Assembly: GCF_000350165.1 (NCBI RefSeq)
Contig: NZ_CAUI01000019.1
Span: forward strand, 1 to 64,000
Direction: 5' to 3'
Origin: Halanaerobium saccharolyticum subsp. saccharolyticum DSM 6643
GTDB taxonomy: Bacteria > Bacillota > Halanaerobiia > Halanaerobiales > Halanaerobiaceae
DNA: 64,000 bases
Part shown: positions 26,417 through 34,351 of the stretch, one piece after another
Numbering within the stretch: position 1 is the first letter of the stretch
How the letters are laid out: each line of letters opens with the position of its first letter
Notes under the pieces: generated by a model
The model's input: only the letters and a program-made list of their open reading frames with translations
Told to the model about the DNA's origin: nothing
Databases searched by the model: none
Position numbers and translations under genes: made by a program

Positions 26417-27748
26417 TTACATTTTTTGTGGAAAAGGTATAATATTGTCTAAATTATAATCTTTGCTTTTATTTAATTCTTCTGCTCTTATTGTAATTAG
26501 TCCAGCTACTATTAAACGATAAGCAATTTCAAAAGTTTTTTCTGGATTCCAAGCTAAAATTTTTCTTAAATCTTGTAGTGTTTTTTGACCATTAATCAGA
26601 TTGAGAATAGTTTCTTCATCACTGTTGAGATTAATCGAATCAGCAGCTCTTTTAATTTTTGATACAGCTGGGTAGATAATAATATTTTCTGAAGGAATTA
26701 ACTGCTTGAAAATTTTTTGACTCTGAACTTGTCGAGCCAGATTTAATAATAACTCATTAAACTTATTATCAATAATTTTTTTATCGCTTTTTAAATTGGG
26801 GCTAAATTTAAATTCTCCCCTTTGCCAGTGCAAAAATTCAAAAAGGGCTTTTTCACCTTTTGAATCATCTAAAATAGCATTAATAATCTCTCCATTTTTA
26901 AAATAGATTATTCCGAATTTATTCTTTTGCTTTAAGACAAGGCCTCCATTATGTTTAGCAGTATTTAATAATTTTAAGAGAGTAGTAATATTAAAGATCT
27001 TCAAATCTCCTTCATAACTGATAGCTTTTTTTGCAACTTTACTGACAAAATATTTTAAATCTATTCTCATTTCTTCAAGTGTTTCTGCTAAAAAAGAAAA
27101 TTCATCTTTGCTTTTGACTGAGATAGGATTATTAAAATCTCCCTCAGCAATTTTTCTTGAACTTTCAACTAATTTATTAATTGGTTTAACTATATTCTTA
27201 GAAATAATTAATGAAATTAGGAGTCCGAAAATTATAAAAATTATAGACATTAGATATATCTGATAACGAGTATTATAAATCATCTGGTTTAGAAATGATA
27301 AAGAATATCTAAATTCTAAAAATCCCCAAAGGTTGTCATATGCAATTATTGGAGCTTTAACATTCAAATAGTCATTATTAAATTCTAATCGATTGCTTTT
27401 CGCATTAGAATCAATATTTATTTTCTGTCCAATAGTCGATTCATCAGTAGAAATTTCGATTATACCCTGAGCATTTGTCACAGAAACTCTGTTTATATTA
27501 GAATCAGGGTCATTTTTTAAGTTGTTAATAATGCTTGTAAGGGAGGAATAGTTTTCCATAACTATTGGTTCAGCACTATATTTTACTATTATATTTGCCA
27601 GCAAATTACTACTTGAAGTAATCTGATCCTTATAAGCTTGTTTTGTCTCTTTTAAGAGGGTATAACTTATACCAGTAACAGTTGTGATTATTAAAAGCGA
27701 GATTATTATACTTAATTTTAAATAAAAAGGAATTTTAATATCACTCAA
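26417..27748 (-). CDS. HAMP-DUF4388 membrane signalling protein without kinase domain
   Basis: 443 aa: a membrane segment at about 10-30, an extracytoplasmic loop (about 30-165), a second membrane segment (about 165-187), a HAMP linker (KNIVKPINKLVESSRKIAEGDF) and a DUF4388/PATAN-like domain (about 250-325: GDLKIFNITTLLKLL, GIIYFKNGEIINAI, KGEKALFEFLHWQRGEFKF). No histidine kinase, GGDEF or methyl-accepting domain follows; the tail resembles a helical winged-type region. It starts at TTG 27748 after GGAGGAG, overlapping the end of the binding-protein gene by 8 bases. It probably relays the state of that binding protein. Confidence 0.72.
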   Translation of the reverse strand: MSDIKIPFYLKLSIIISLLIITTVTGISYTLLKETKQAYKDQITSSSNLLANIIVKYSAEPIVMENYSSLTSIINNLKNDPDSNINRVSVTNAQGIIEISTDESTIGQKINIDSNAKSNRLEFNNDYLNVKAPIIAYDNLWGFLEFRYSLSFLNQMIYNTRYQIYLMSIIFIIFGLLISLIISKNIVKPINKLVESSRKIAEGDFNNPISVKSKDEFSFLAETLEEMRIDLKYFVSKVAKKAISYEGDLKIFNITTLLKLLNTAKHNGGLVLKQKNKFGIIYFKNGEIINAILDDSKGEKALFEFLHWQRGEFKFSPNLKSDKKIIDNKFNELLLNLARQVQSQKIFKQLIPSENIIIYPAVSKIKRAADSINLNSDEETILNLINGQKTLQDLRKILAWNPEKTFEIAYRLIVAGLITIRAEELNKSKDYNLDNIIPFPQKM

Positions 27749-28763
27749 TATTTTCTCCTCCAAAATATATTTCCTGCTGCCAGAAAGCAAGGTTCTTTTT
27801 TTTATTTAGTGCAGATGATTTTAAATTATAATCAATTAAATTAGCATTTTCTAATTTAATTGATGCTTCAGGTATTTTAGCTAAAAAATTTGTAGGTAAA
27901 CGATATTCTCCAATTTCAGAATAGAGATTTTGTCCTTTTTCACTTAACATAAAATCAACAAAGCTTTTTGCTTTATCCAGATTATGACTGTCTTTAATAA
28001 TTGCCATACCACCAATTTCATAACCGGTTCCTTCGGCTGGTATAATTAGTTCTAACTTATAGCCCTCTTTTTGAAGCTTTTGTATATCATGGCTAAAAGA
28101 AATTCCAACTGCAGAATGACCTAAAGCAGTTAATTTACTAGCCATAGCGCCACTGTTTGTATACTCTTTGATATTTTGACTAATCTGTTTAAGTATTATT
28201 TTAGCTTCTTCATTTGAGAAACTTTGCAAGACTGTAGAAAGAATTGTATAACCGGTTCCGGAAGAAACTGGGTTGGGAATAGTAATTAAATTTTTATACT
28301 GAGGATCTGCTAAATCGCGCCAGCTTTTGGGTGGATTAATCCCTAGCTTTTCTAGTTTTTTATTATTAACAGCAAAACCAATAGAGCCAATATAGATTCC
28401 CCACCAGCGATCTTGATTATCCATATATTCATAAGGTATCTGATCTTTATAAGGGGATGAATATTTATAGAATCGATCTTCTTCTGCAGCTAAATAATAT
28501 AGTTCAGCTGGACCACCAAATAGAATATCAACTTCCGGTCTATAGTCTTTTTGTCTTCTTAAAATATTCAATAAAATTCCGGTTGATTTGCGAACTAATT
28601 TGGTTTTAATACCACTATAGTTTTCAAAAGCATTAATATAGGTTTGGGCCTCATTTTGCTGTAAAGCAGTATAAATTATTAATTTATCTTCTGCAGCTTT
28701 AGTAGTAGAACTGAGTAAAGAAAGTAATAAAAAAGCAATTAATAATTTTCTGCATGTTTTCAT
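27741..28763 (-). CDS. Exported ABC-type solute-binding protein, probable sensor partner
   Basis: A 340-aa binding protein with an N-terminal signal peptide (LLIAFLLLSLLSSTTKAA). The fold family is the iron(III)/Fbp-type extracellular binding proteins: IIYTALQQNEAQTY, VDILFGGPAEL, GIYIGSIGFAVN, PPKSWRDLADPQY, PVSSGTGYTILS and GTGYEIGGMAI. It is clearly homologous to the transporter binding protein at 30031-31023. Unlike that one it has no permease or ATPase beside it, but overlaps the HAMP-DUF4388 gene (8 bases) and the DUF2294 gene (4 bases). That argues it presents the ligand to a membrane sensor rather than a transporter. Confidence 0.8.
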   Translation of the reverse strand: MKTCRKLLIAFLLLSLLSSTTKAAEDKLIIYTALQQNEAQTYINAFENYSGIKTKLVRKSTGILLNILRRQKDYRPEVDILFGGPAELYYLAAEEDRFYKYSSPYKDQIPYEYMDNQDRWWGIYIGSIGFAVNNKKLEKLGINPPKSWRDLADPQYKNLITIPNPVSSGTGYTILSTVLQSFSNEEAKIILKQISQNIKEYTNSGAMASKLTALGHSAVGISFSHDIQKLQKEGYKLELIIPAEGTGYEIGGMAIIKDSHNLDKAKSFVDFMLSEKGQNLYSEIGEYRLPTNFLAKIPEASIKLENANLIDYNLKSSALNKKKNLAFWQQEIYFGGENIE

Positions 28764-29140
28764 TTCAACTGTTCCTTTAATCTTGAAATAATAATTGTTT
28801 CATTTAACTCTGGATTAGTATCGATAGTAAGAGATAAGACCTGAGTATTTAATTTGTTTTCTAACATAAACTTGAGTACATTTTTTATTCCGTTCATTTC
28901 TTTTATTTTTAATTGTTTTAATAAAATCCTGCCCTCTTCCGTCTTTGCGAATTCTTCTTCAGCTGGGCTTAAATTACCGCAGCTTCTTATTATAATCAAA
29001 TCATCAACTAAATATATTTTTAAATGATTTGATTTTTTACCCCAGTATTTTTTTTCTACTTTCCTAAAAATAACAGCGATTTCTTTCTCCCGAGGAGACA
29101 TTTCTTCTTTATCAGTGTTTCTAACAGAATTACTCTTCAT
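28760..29140 (-). CDS. DUF2294-like protein, downstream of the leader RNA
   Basis: A 126-aa soluble protein that I assign to DUF2294 from its paralogy with the gene at 29361-29735: IYLVDDLIIIRSCGNLSPAEEEFAKTEEG matches the paralogue's IIEDNILIKEKGVLTLAEQQLAKEETG. It ends with LSLTIDTNPELNETIIISRL. Function unknown. It overlaps the binding-protein gene by 4 bases and is preceded by a structured leader with a terminator, so expression of this whole unit appears conditional. Confidence 0.7.
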   Translation of the reverse strand: MKSNSVRNTDKEEMSPREKEIAVIFRKVEKKYWGKKSNHLKIYLVDDLIIIRSCGNLSPAEEEFAKTEEGRILLKQLKIKEMNGIKNVLKFMLENKLNTQVLSLTIDTNPELNETIIISRLKEQLK

Positions 29141-29175
29141 ATTAACACCTCTTTATAAAATTGGAATTTTTATCT

Positions 29176-29240
29176 AAAAAACAGAAAAACCATCACCAAA
29201 AAATCCCATAGAAAAAGCAAGGAATTATTTGATGATGGTT
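29176..29240 (-). terminator. Terminator in the leader of the second DUF2294 gene
   Basis: A 13-bp stem (29240-29228 with 29200-29188, one G-T pair) and a U-rich tail, 36 bases before the coding sequence. This is the off state of the leader RNA. Confidence 0.82.
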
Positions 29241-29293
29241 ACTCTCTAGACAGCCCCCTACCTAAAGTAGTTTGCCGTGTATCTAGTTACCAT
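29176..29293 (-). ncRNA. Structured leader RNA with mutually exclusive terminator (candidate riboswitch)
   Basis: Read on the minus strand, nested helices occur: ATGGT (29293-29289) with ACCAT (29239-29235), CTAGA (29286-29282) with TCTAG (29250-29246), CGGC with GCTG, and CTAC with GTAG. The ACCAT strand is also the start of a 13-bp terminator arm (29240-29228) pairing with TTTGGTGATGGTT (29200-29188), followed by TTTCTGTTTTTT. Both folds cannot form together. I do not recognise the family; the GGCAAAC segment only faintly recalls the GEMM class. The same bases also encode a possible 11-codon peptide (29293-29258), but without a ribosome-binding site. Confidence 0.7.
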
Positions 29294-29310
29294 TTTGTTG
29301 TGTCTAATAT

Positions 29311-29339
29311 ATATTAACATTAAATTTAATTAAAAGCAA
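29311..29339 (-). promoter_or_regulatory. Putative promoter of the leader RNA
   Basis: On the minus strand: TTGCTT (29339-29334), a 17-base spacer and TAATAT (29316-29311). Transcription would start about 10 bases before the first helix. Confidence 0.5.
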
Positions 29340-29360
29340 GCTATAATTAGAATTTTTACA

Positions 29361-29735
29361 CTATTTGCTCATTATCTTTCTTTCTAAATTTTCTTCTAGA
29401 GAAAAAACAATTATTCTTTCACCATTTTCTGTGCTGATATCAGAATGAACAGCTAGTACATCAAGAGAGGTAATATCTTTGATTAGAGTTGATAAAATTT
29501 CACGAGAGTTTTCTATTAACTTTACTCTTAGTTCTTTGATTAATTTAACACCCGTTTCTTCTTTAGCAAGTTGTTGCTCTGCTAGAGTTAAAACTCCCTT
29601 TTCCTTGATTAAAATATTGTCCTCTATAATATATGTTTTAATATTCTGTGGTCCTCGCCCAATATATTCTTTTTCAAATTTCATTATAAGTTCTGAGATT
29701 TCAGCTTCAATTTGTCCTTTAGTCTTTTTTGACAT
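29361..29735 (-). CDS. DUF2294 family protein
   Basis: A 124-aa soluble protein with the DUF2294 layout: KTKGQIEAEISELIMKFEKEYIGRGP, TYIIEDNILIKEKGVLTLAEQQLA, and a C-terminal LDVLAVHSDISTENGERIIVF. The biochemical role of DUF2294 is not established. ATG 29735 follows AAGGTGAA; the longer frame to 29765 has no site. It is a paralogue of the next gene in this direction, with the leader RNA lying between them. Confidence 0.75.
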   Translation of the reverse strand: MSKKTKGQIEAEISELIMKFEKEYIGRGPQNIKTYIIEDNILIKEKGVLTLAEQQLAKEETGVKLIKELRVKLIENSREILSTLIKDITSLDVLAVHSDISTENGERIIVFSLEENLERKIMSK

Positions 29736-29814
29736 AATTAAATTCACCTTTCTAAAAATCTTCACTTAAATATTTATTCTTCAGAAATAGTAGATTTCCT
29801 TTAAAAAATTTGGA

Positions 29815-29880
29815 TTAGTTTAAACAAAAGTATAAAAGCAATGGTTTTTTTTAAAAAAATTATACTTTTGTTTAAACTAA
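29815..29880. repeat. 21-bp perfect inverted repeat in the divergent intergenic region
   Basis: Bases 29815-29835 are the exact reverse complement of 29860-29880, with a 24-base spacer that itself holds T8 and A7 runs. Each arm contains the palindrome GTTTAAAC, and a third copy sits at 29899-29906. It lies between two divergent units, so it could be a cooperative operator, a fold-back terminator or attenuator, or a small fold-back element. The rest of 29736-30030 has no gene. Confidence 0.8.
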
Positions 29881-30030
29881 AAATTAGTCTTAAAAAAAGT
29901 TTAAACCTTTGCTTATTGTTTTCATAATTTTCTTGTGTTAGTGTTGAAGATAGTTAATCTAACGGGAGGTGAAAAGTAACTTCTATTAGTTTTTTCAATA
30001 AACATAAAAAAAATTAGGAGGAATTTATTT

Positions 30031-31023
30031 ATGAAAAATTTATTTTTAAGTTTATTATTAGCAGTTTTAATTATTGGTTTAATGTCAGCACCAATTTTAG
30101 CAGAAAGTGTTAATGTTTATACCAGTCTTGACGAAGAGTTAGCCCGTACAGTATTCGAAAGGTATCAAGACGAGACAGGTGTAGAGATTAGATGGGTTCG
30201 TTTATCTACAGGAGAAGCAGTTTCTAGAATGATGGCAGAGTCTGCAAATCCTCAGGCCAGCATCTGGGTTGGGGGAGTAGGACTTGGACATATTCAGGCT
30301 AAAGATAGTGGACTTACAATTCCATTTGAAGCAGAAAATGCACAGCATGTTCCAGCAAACTTTAAAGATCCAGATAATTATTGGACAGGGATTTATGCTG
30401 GTCCACTTTGTTTTGTAAGCAACACTGGTCGTTTAGAAGAGCTTGGTTTAGAAGCGCCTAAATCTTGGGCAGACATAGTAAAGCCAGAATATGAAAATCA
30501 AGTTCAGGTTGCAAATCCAGGAACATCTGGAACATCTTATAATGTTTTAGCTACTATGGTACAAATCATGGGTGAAGACGAAGCTTTTGAATATATGAAG
30601 AAGTTAGATAGAAGTGTAGTTCAGTATACAAGATCAGGTTCAGCTCCTGGTAAAAACGCAGCTATTGGTGAAGTACCAATTGGAATTGGGTATGCACATG
30701 ATCAGGTAAAACTTAAATCACAAGGTTATCCTCTAGAAATCACTTTCCCAGAAGAAGGTACAGGTTATGAGGTAGCATCTATTTCTTTAATCAAAGGTGG
30801 CGACGAAACTGAAACAGCTAAAGAGTTATATAACTGGTTGTTAAGTGAAGAAGCAGCACAAATATATGCTGATACATTTGTAGTGCCCTTTAGAGATGCT
30901 GAATTACAGCCTGGTGCAGTTCCAATTTCTGAAGTAAACACAATTGATCAGGATGATGTTTGGGCAGGAAAAAATAAAGAAAGACTTGTTGAAAGATGGA
31001 ATGATGAGATTTATAGCCAGTAA
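30031..31023 (+). CDS. ABC importer solute-binding protein (iron(III)-type family)
   Basis: A 330-aa exported binding protein with a signal peptide (residues 1-24, ending PILAES). Family features: VNVYTSLDEELARTVFERY, WIVGGVGLG-type loop, PKSWADIVKPEYENQVQVANPGTSGTSYN, GIGYAHDQVKLKSQGYPLE and EEGTGYEVASISLIKGG. The family transports ferric iron and also some organic anions and polyamines, so iron is likely but not certain. First gene of the operon with permease and ATPase; a hairpin after it would raise its level relative to the membrane parts. AGGAGG ribosome-binding site. Confidence 0.88.
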   Translation: MKNLFLSLLLAVLIIGLMSAPILAESVNVYTSLDEELARTVFERYQDETGVEIRWVRLSTGEAVSRMMAESANPQASIWVGGVGLGHIQAKDSGLTIPFEAENAQHVPANFKDPDNYWTGIYAGPLCFVSNTGRLEELGLEAPKSWADIVKPEYENQVQVANPGTSGTSYNVLATMVQIMGEDEAFEYMKKLDRSVVQYTRSGSAPGKNAAIGEVPIGIGYAHDQVKLKSQGYPLEITFPEEGTGYEVASISLIKGGDETETAKELYNWLLSEEAAQIYADTFVVPFRDAELQPGAVPISEVNTIDQDDVWAGKNKERLVERWNDEIYSQ

Positions 31024-31048
31024 CTTTTAGATAGAAAGATATAGGAAA

Positions 31049-31084
31049 TTGATGGGCGGATTAATTTCTGCCCATCAAAATTTT
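31049..31084 (+). terminator. Attenuating hairpin between binding-protein and permease genes
   Basis: TTGATGGGCGG (31049-31059) pairs with CTGCCCATCAA (31068-31078), followed by a weak T tract. It probably allows partial read-through. Confidence 0.75.
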
Positions 31085-31098
31085 AAAGGGGTGAAAAG

Positions 31099-32739
31099 AT
31101 GCAAAGAAATAAAGATTCTATTACTAGAATAACTGTAACAGTGATATTTTCTTTAATTGCTTTATTTGTGGTATATCCTTTAATCAAAGTAATTATAGAA
31201 AGTGTCATGCCAAATGGCAGTTTTTCTTTATCTGAATATAAATACATATTTGAAAAAGAATGGCTACGTAGAACATTCTTTAATAGTATAAGATTGGGAG
31301 TTATTGTTGCAACTTCATCAACTATTGTGGGTTATATAGCAGCTTATAGTCTTTATAAAGTTAAATTACCAGGTCGTGGTTTTTTTAGACAAATTGTTAT
31401 GTTACCCCTTATTTCTCCACCTTTTATGCTTACAATTTCAATAATTTTACTTTTAGGGAGAAATGGTTTAATTACAAAAAAGATTTTAGGAATTACTAGT
31501 TATAGCATTTATGGGCTGCATGGTTTAGTTCTTGTTCAGACTTTATGTATGTTTCCAATCGCTTATCGAGTTTTAACAGGTGTTTTAGCAAGGATAAGTC
31601 CGGAGCTAGAAAATGCTGCTTTAAATTTAGGGAGTACAAAATCTTATGTTTTTCGCTCAATAACTTTTCCACTATCTATTCCAGGAGTAGCAAGTGCCTG
31701 GCTTTTAGTATTTGTAACATCTATAGCTGATTTTGCTAACCCAATGGTTATTGCAGGTAATTATGATGTACTTTCGGTTCAAGCTTACCTCCAATTTACA
31801 GGTATGTACAATATTCCAAGAGGTTCAGCTTTAGCAATTATGCTCTTGATCCCAGCTCTAATTGCTTTTATAGTAGAAAAATATTGGATTTCAAGAAAAT
31901 CATTTATAACAGTAACTGGAAAGCCAACTGGGGCTAAACAAGATATGGTCTCAAAGACCACTAAAAATTTATTGCTTGGATTTTTATCTTCTCTAACATT
32001 TATTATACTTTTATTTTATTTAACAGTGATAGCAGGTTCTTTCTTTAAATTATGGGGAATTGACTATTCTTTGACATTAGAACATTTCAAATATTCTTGG
32101 GATGTAGGTTTTAATAGTATTAAAGATACTATATTCCTAGCGAGTGTAGCAACACCATTTACTGGTCTTTTAGGGATGATAGTTGCTTACTTAGTTGTTC
32201 GTAAAAACTTTTATGGAAAACATATACTACAATTTTCTTCATTACTAAGTTTTGCAGTGCCTGGAACTGTTGTTGGTATAGGATATGTTTTAGCTTTTAA
32301 TGAAAAACCATTTCTATTAACTGGTACGGCAGCAATAATAATCCTATGTTTTATTTTTAGAAATATGCCGGTTGGTTTAGAAGCAGGGATTGCCTCCTTA
32401 AAGCAGATTGATCCTTCTATAGAAGAAGCTTCCACAGATTTAGGTGCAGATAGTGCTTATACTTTTAGTAAAATTACTTTACCACTAATTAAGCCAGCTT
32501 TCTTTTCAGGACTTTCTTATAGTTTTGTTAGAGCTATGACTGCAGTAAGTGCGATTATCTTTTTAGTTTCTGCAAGATGGAACCATCTGACAACTCTAAT
32601 TTTAGCTCAGACAGAGATTATGAGATTGGGAGCAGCAAGTGTATTATCCTTAATTTTAATAGCGATAGTTATGTTTGTCTTTTATTTAATGGGTAAATTT
32701 ATTGGTGATGATGAAGATTTAAGTGAAATGATGACTTAA
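31099..32739 (+). CDS. ABC importer permease, fused double-module (FbpB-like)
   Basis: 546 aa with about 12 membrane segments in two homologous halves, the FbpB/AfuB arrangement of iron(III) importers. Each half carries an EAA-type loop contacting the ATPase: ENAALNLGSTKSYVFRSITFPLSIPG in the first and IEEASTDLGADSAYTFSKITLPLIKP in the second. Membrane protein of the cytoplasmic membrane. Starts after AAAGGGGTG; 17 bases separate it from the ATPase gene. Confidence 0.9.
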   Translation: MQRNKDSITRITVTVIFSLIALFVVYPLIKVIIESVMPNGSFSLSEYKYIFEKEWLRRTFFNSIRLGVIVATSSTIVGYIAAYSLYKVKLPGRGFFRQIVMLPLISPPFMLTISIILLLGRNGLITKKILGITSYSIYGLHGLVLVQTLCMFPIAYRVLTGVLARISPELENAALNLGSTKSYVFRSITFPLSIPGVASAWLLVFVTSIADFANPMVIAGNYDVLSVQAYLQFTGMYNIPRGSALAIMLLIPALIAFIVEKYWISRKSFITVTGKPTGAKQDMVSKTTKNLLLGFLSSLTFIILLFYLTVIAGSFFKLWGIDYSLTLEHFKYSWDVGFNSIKDTIFLASVATPFTGLLGMIVAYLVVRKNFYGKHILQFSSLLSFAVPGTVVGIGYVLAFNEKPFLLTGTAAIIILCFIFRNMPVGLEAGIASLKQIDPSIEEASTDLGADSAYTFSKITLPLIKPAFFSGLSYSFVRAMTAVSAIIFLVSARWNHLTTLILAQTEIMRLGAASVLSLILIAIVMFVFYLMGKFIGDDEDLSEMMT

Positions 32740-32756
32740 TTGTAGGAGGAATAAAA

Positions 32757-33848
32757 ATGAATGATACAGCAGTTAAATTAACTGATATTACAAAAATATT
32801 TAAATCAAAAAAATCAGATGATAAAGTCATTGCAGTTAATGACTTTGACTTAAATATAGAAGAGGGAGAACTTGTAACGCTTTTAGGACCTTCTGGATGT
32901 GGAAAAACTACAACTTTAAGAATGGTTGCTGGATTTGAGACTCCAAGCTCAGGTAGCATATATTTAGGTGGAGAAGATGTTGTTAATAGGCCTGCCAATA
33001 AAAGGGATACAGCAATGGTTTTTCAAAGTTATGGTCTCTTTCCCCATATGACCATTTTTGAGAATATAACCTATGGTTTAAGATTTAAAGATATGAATAA
33101 AAAAGCTGTTAAAGAAAAAGCAGCAGAAATTATGGAACTTGTAGGATTAAGTGGTTATGGTAATAGAAACCCAGGAGAGTTATCAGGAGGTCAGCAGCAG
33201 CGGGTTGCACTTGCAAGAGCTTTAGTAGTTGAACCAAAAGTTTTATTATTTGATGAGCCGCTTTCTAATCTTGATGCAAAATTAAGAGAATCAATGCGGG
33301 ATGAAATTAGGAAACTTCAAAAAAGGCTTTCGATTACCTCTTTATATGTAACTCATGATCAGATTGAAGCAATGAGTATTTCAGATAGAATTGTAGTTAT
33401 GAATAAAGGTGAAATTGAACAGATTGGATCTCCAGAAGAAATTTATTATAAACCTGACACAAAATTTGTAGCTGATTTCATTGGTAAGGTTAACTTTCTG
33501 AGTGGAAAAGTCAGTAAAAAAGAAGGAAACTTAATCGATATTGATTTAGGTTACAATAAAATTGAAGGAATTGAACAAAAAATAGAATTAAATAAAAACG
33601 AAGAAGTTACAATTGCAGTAAGACCTGAATCATTAATTGTGGATGAACAGGGTAAAGGTTTTCTAGATGCTGAAGTAATAAGAAAAACATATCTAGGATC
33701 TTATTATCAATATGTACTAAAAATGCCTGATGGAAATATTATTACGGTTGATGTAGTTAATCCAATTAATAAAAAAGAATATAATGTTGGCGGGGAAGTA
33801 AGCATTTCTTTTCCTGTTGATGAGCTTCATGTTATAGCAGAAGCCTAG
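32757..33848 (+). CDS. ABC importer ATP-binding protein
   Basis: 363 aa. Walker A GPSGCGKTT, Q-loop MVFQSYGLFPHM, signature LSGGQQQRVALARAL, Walker B VLLFDEPLSNLDA and the switch histidine in YVTHDQIEA. A C-terminal TOBE-like region follows from about residue 240 (VRPESLIVD). It belongs to the FbpC/PotA-type group and energises the permease next to it. Confidence 0.92.
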   Translation: MNDTAVKLTDITKIFKSKKSDDKVIAVNDFDLNIEEGELVTLLGPSGCGKTTTLRMVAGFETPSSGSIYLGGEDVVNRPANKRDTAMVFQSYGLFPHMTIFENITYGLRFKDMNKKAVKEKAAEIMELVGLSGYGNRNPGELSGGQQQRVALARALVVEPKVLLFDEPLSNLDAKLRESMRDEIRKLQKRLSITSLYVTHDQIEAMSISDRIVVMNKGEIEQIGSPEEIYYKPDTKFVADFIGKVNFLSGKVSKKEGNLIDIDLGYNKIEGIEQKIELNKNEEVTIAVRPESLIVDEQGKGFLDAEVIRKTYLGSYYQYVLKMPDGNIITVDVVNPINKKEYNVGGEVSISFPVDELHVIAEA

Positions 33849-33865
33849 CAAAAATTATTTTCAAA

Positions 33866-34279
33866 ATGAGAGGTGAGGTTATAATTTTCGAATATGCTTT
33901 AAGACTTTTTTTATCGGCTATTTTGGGTGGCATAGTAGGTACCGAAAGAGAAAAAAGAGATAAAGCTGCAGGTATCAGAACTTATGCTTTAGTGGCTGTA
34001 ACATCATGTTTAATTATGCTCACTTCTTATAATTTAGCAATGGATTTAGGTGATGAAAAGGCCTATGCTGATGCTGCTAGAATTGCAGCTCAGGTTGTAA
34101 GTGGTGTTGGATTTTTAGGTGCAGGGACAATACTTAAAAATGATAATAAAATTAGAGGACTGACCACAGCTGCAGGACTCTGGTCTGTTGCTGGAATTGG
34201 CCTTGCTGTTGGGATGGGTTATTATTTTATAGCAATTATAACTACATTAATAATTGTGGTAACTCTAGCTTTTATATAA
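33866..34279 (+). CDS. MgtC/SapB-family membrane protein
   Basis: A 137-aa membrane protein with four predicted helices, matching the N-terminal MgtC domain: FEYALRLFLSAILGGIVGTEREKRDKAAGIRTYALVAV and VVSGVGFLGAGTILK, ending AAGLWSVAGIGLAVGMGYY. MgtC proteins affect Mg homeostasis and ATPase activity in some bacteria; the role here is unknown. Start is doubtful: ATG 33866 has no ribosome-binding site, while AGGTGAGG (33871-33878) lies 5 bases before an ATT at 33884 that begins the conserved N-terminus. Last gene of the ABC operon. Confidence 0.82.
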   Translation: MRGEVIIFEYALRLFLSAILGGIVGTEREKRDKAAGIRTYALVAVTSCLIMLTSYNLAMDLGDEKAYADAARIAAQVVSGVGFLGAGTILKNDNKIRGLTTAAGLWSVAGIGLAVGMGYYFIAIITTLIIVVTLAFI

Positions 34280-34306
34280 TTTAATAGTAAAAAAAAATAA
34301 AAAATC

Positions 34307-34347
34307 AAGCCTTCTTTGACTGTGAAATAAGCAAAGAAGGCTTTTTA
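34307..34347. terminator. Strong terminator after the MgtC-like gene
   Basis: AAGCCTTCTTTG (34307-34318) and CAAAGAAGGCTT (34332-34343), perfect 12 bp, with T-rich ends on both sides; likely shared by the convergent gene. Confidence 0.9.
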
Positions 34348-34351
34348 TTTA

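Noticed and set aside
29235-29293. Leader RNA as a cyclic di-GMP (GEMM-I) riboswitch
   Set aside because: Only the GGCAAAC segment is similar; the GNRA tetraloop, the CGCAAAGCC stretch and the receptor helix of that class are absent.
29479-29769. 96-codon plus-strand frame across the first DUF2294 gene
   Set aside because: It is antisense to a conserved family with a good ribosome-binding site; the frame looks like its shadow.
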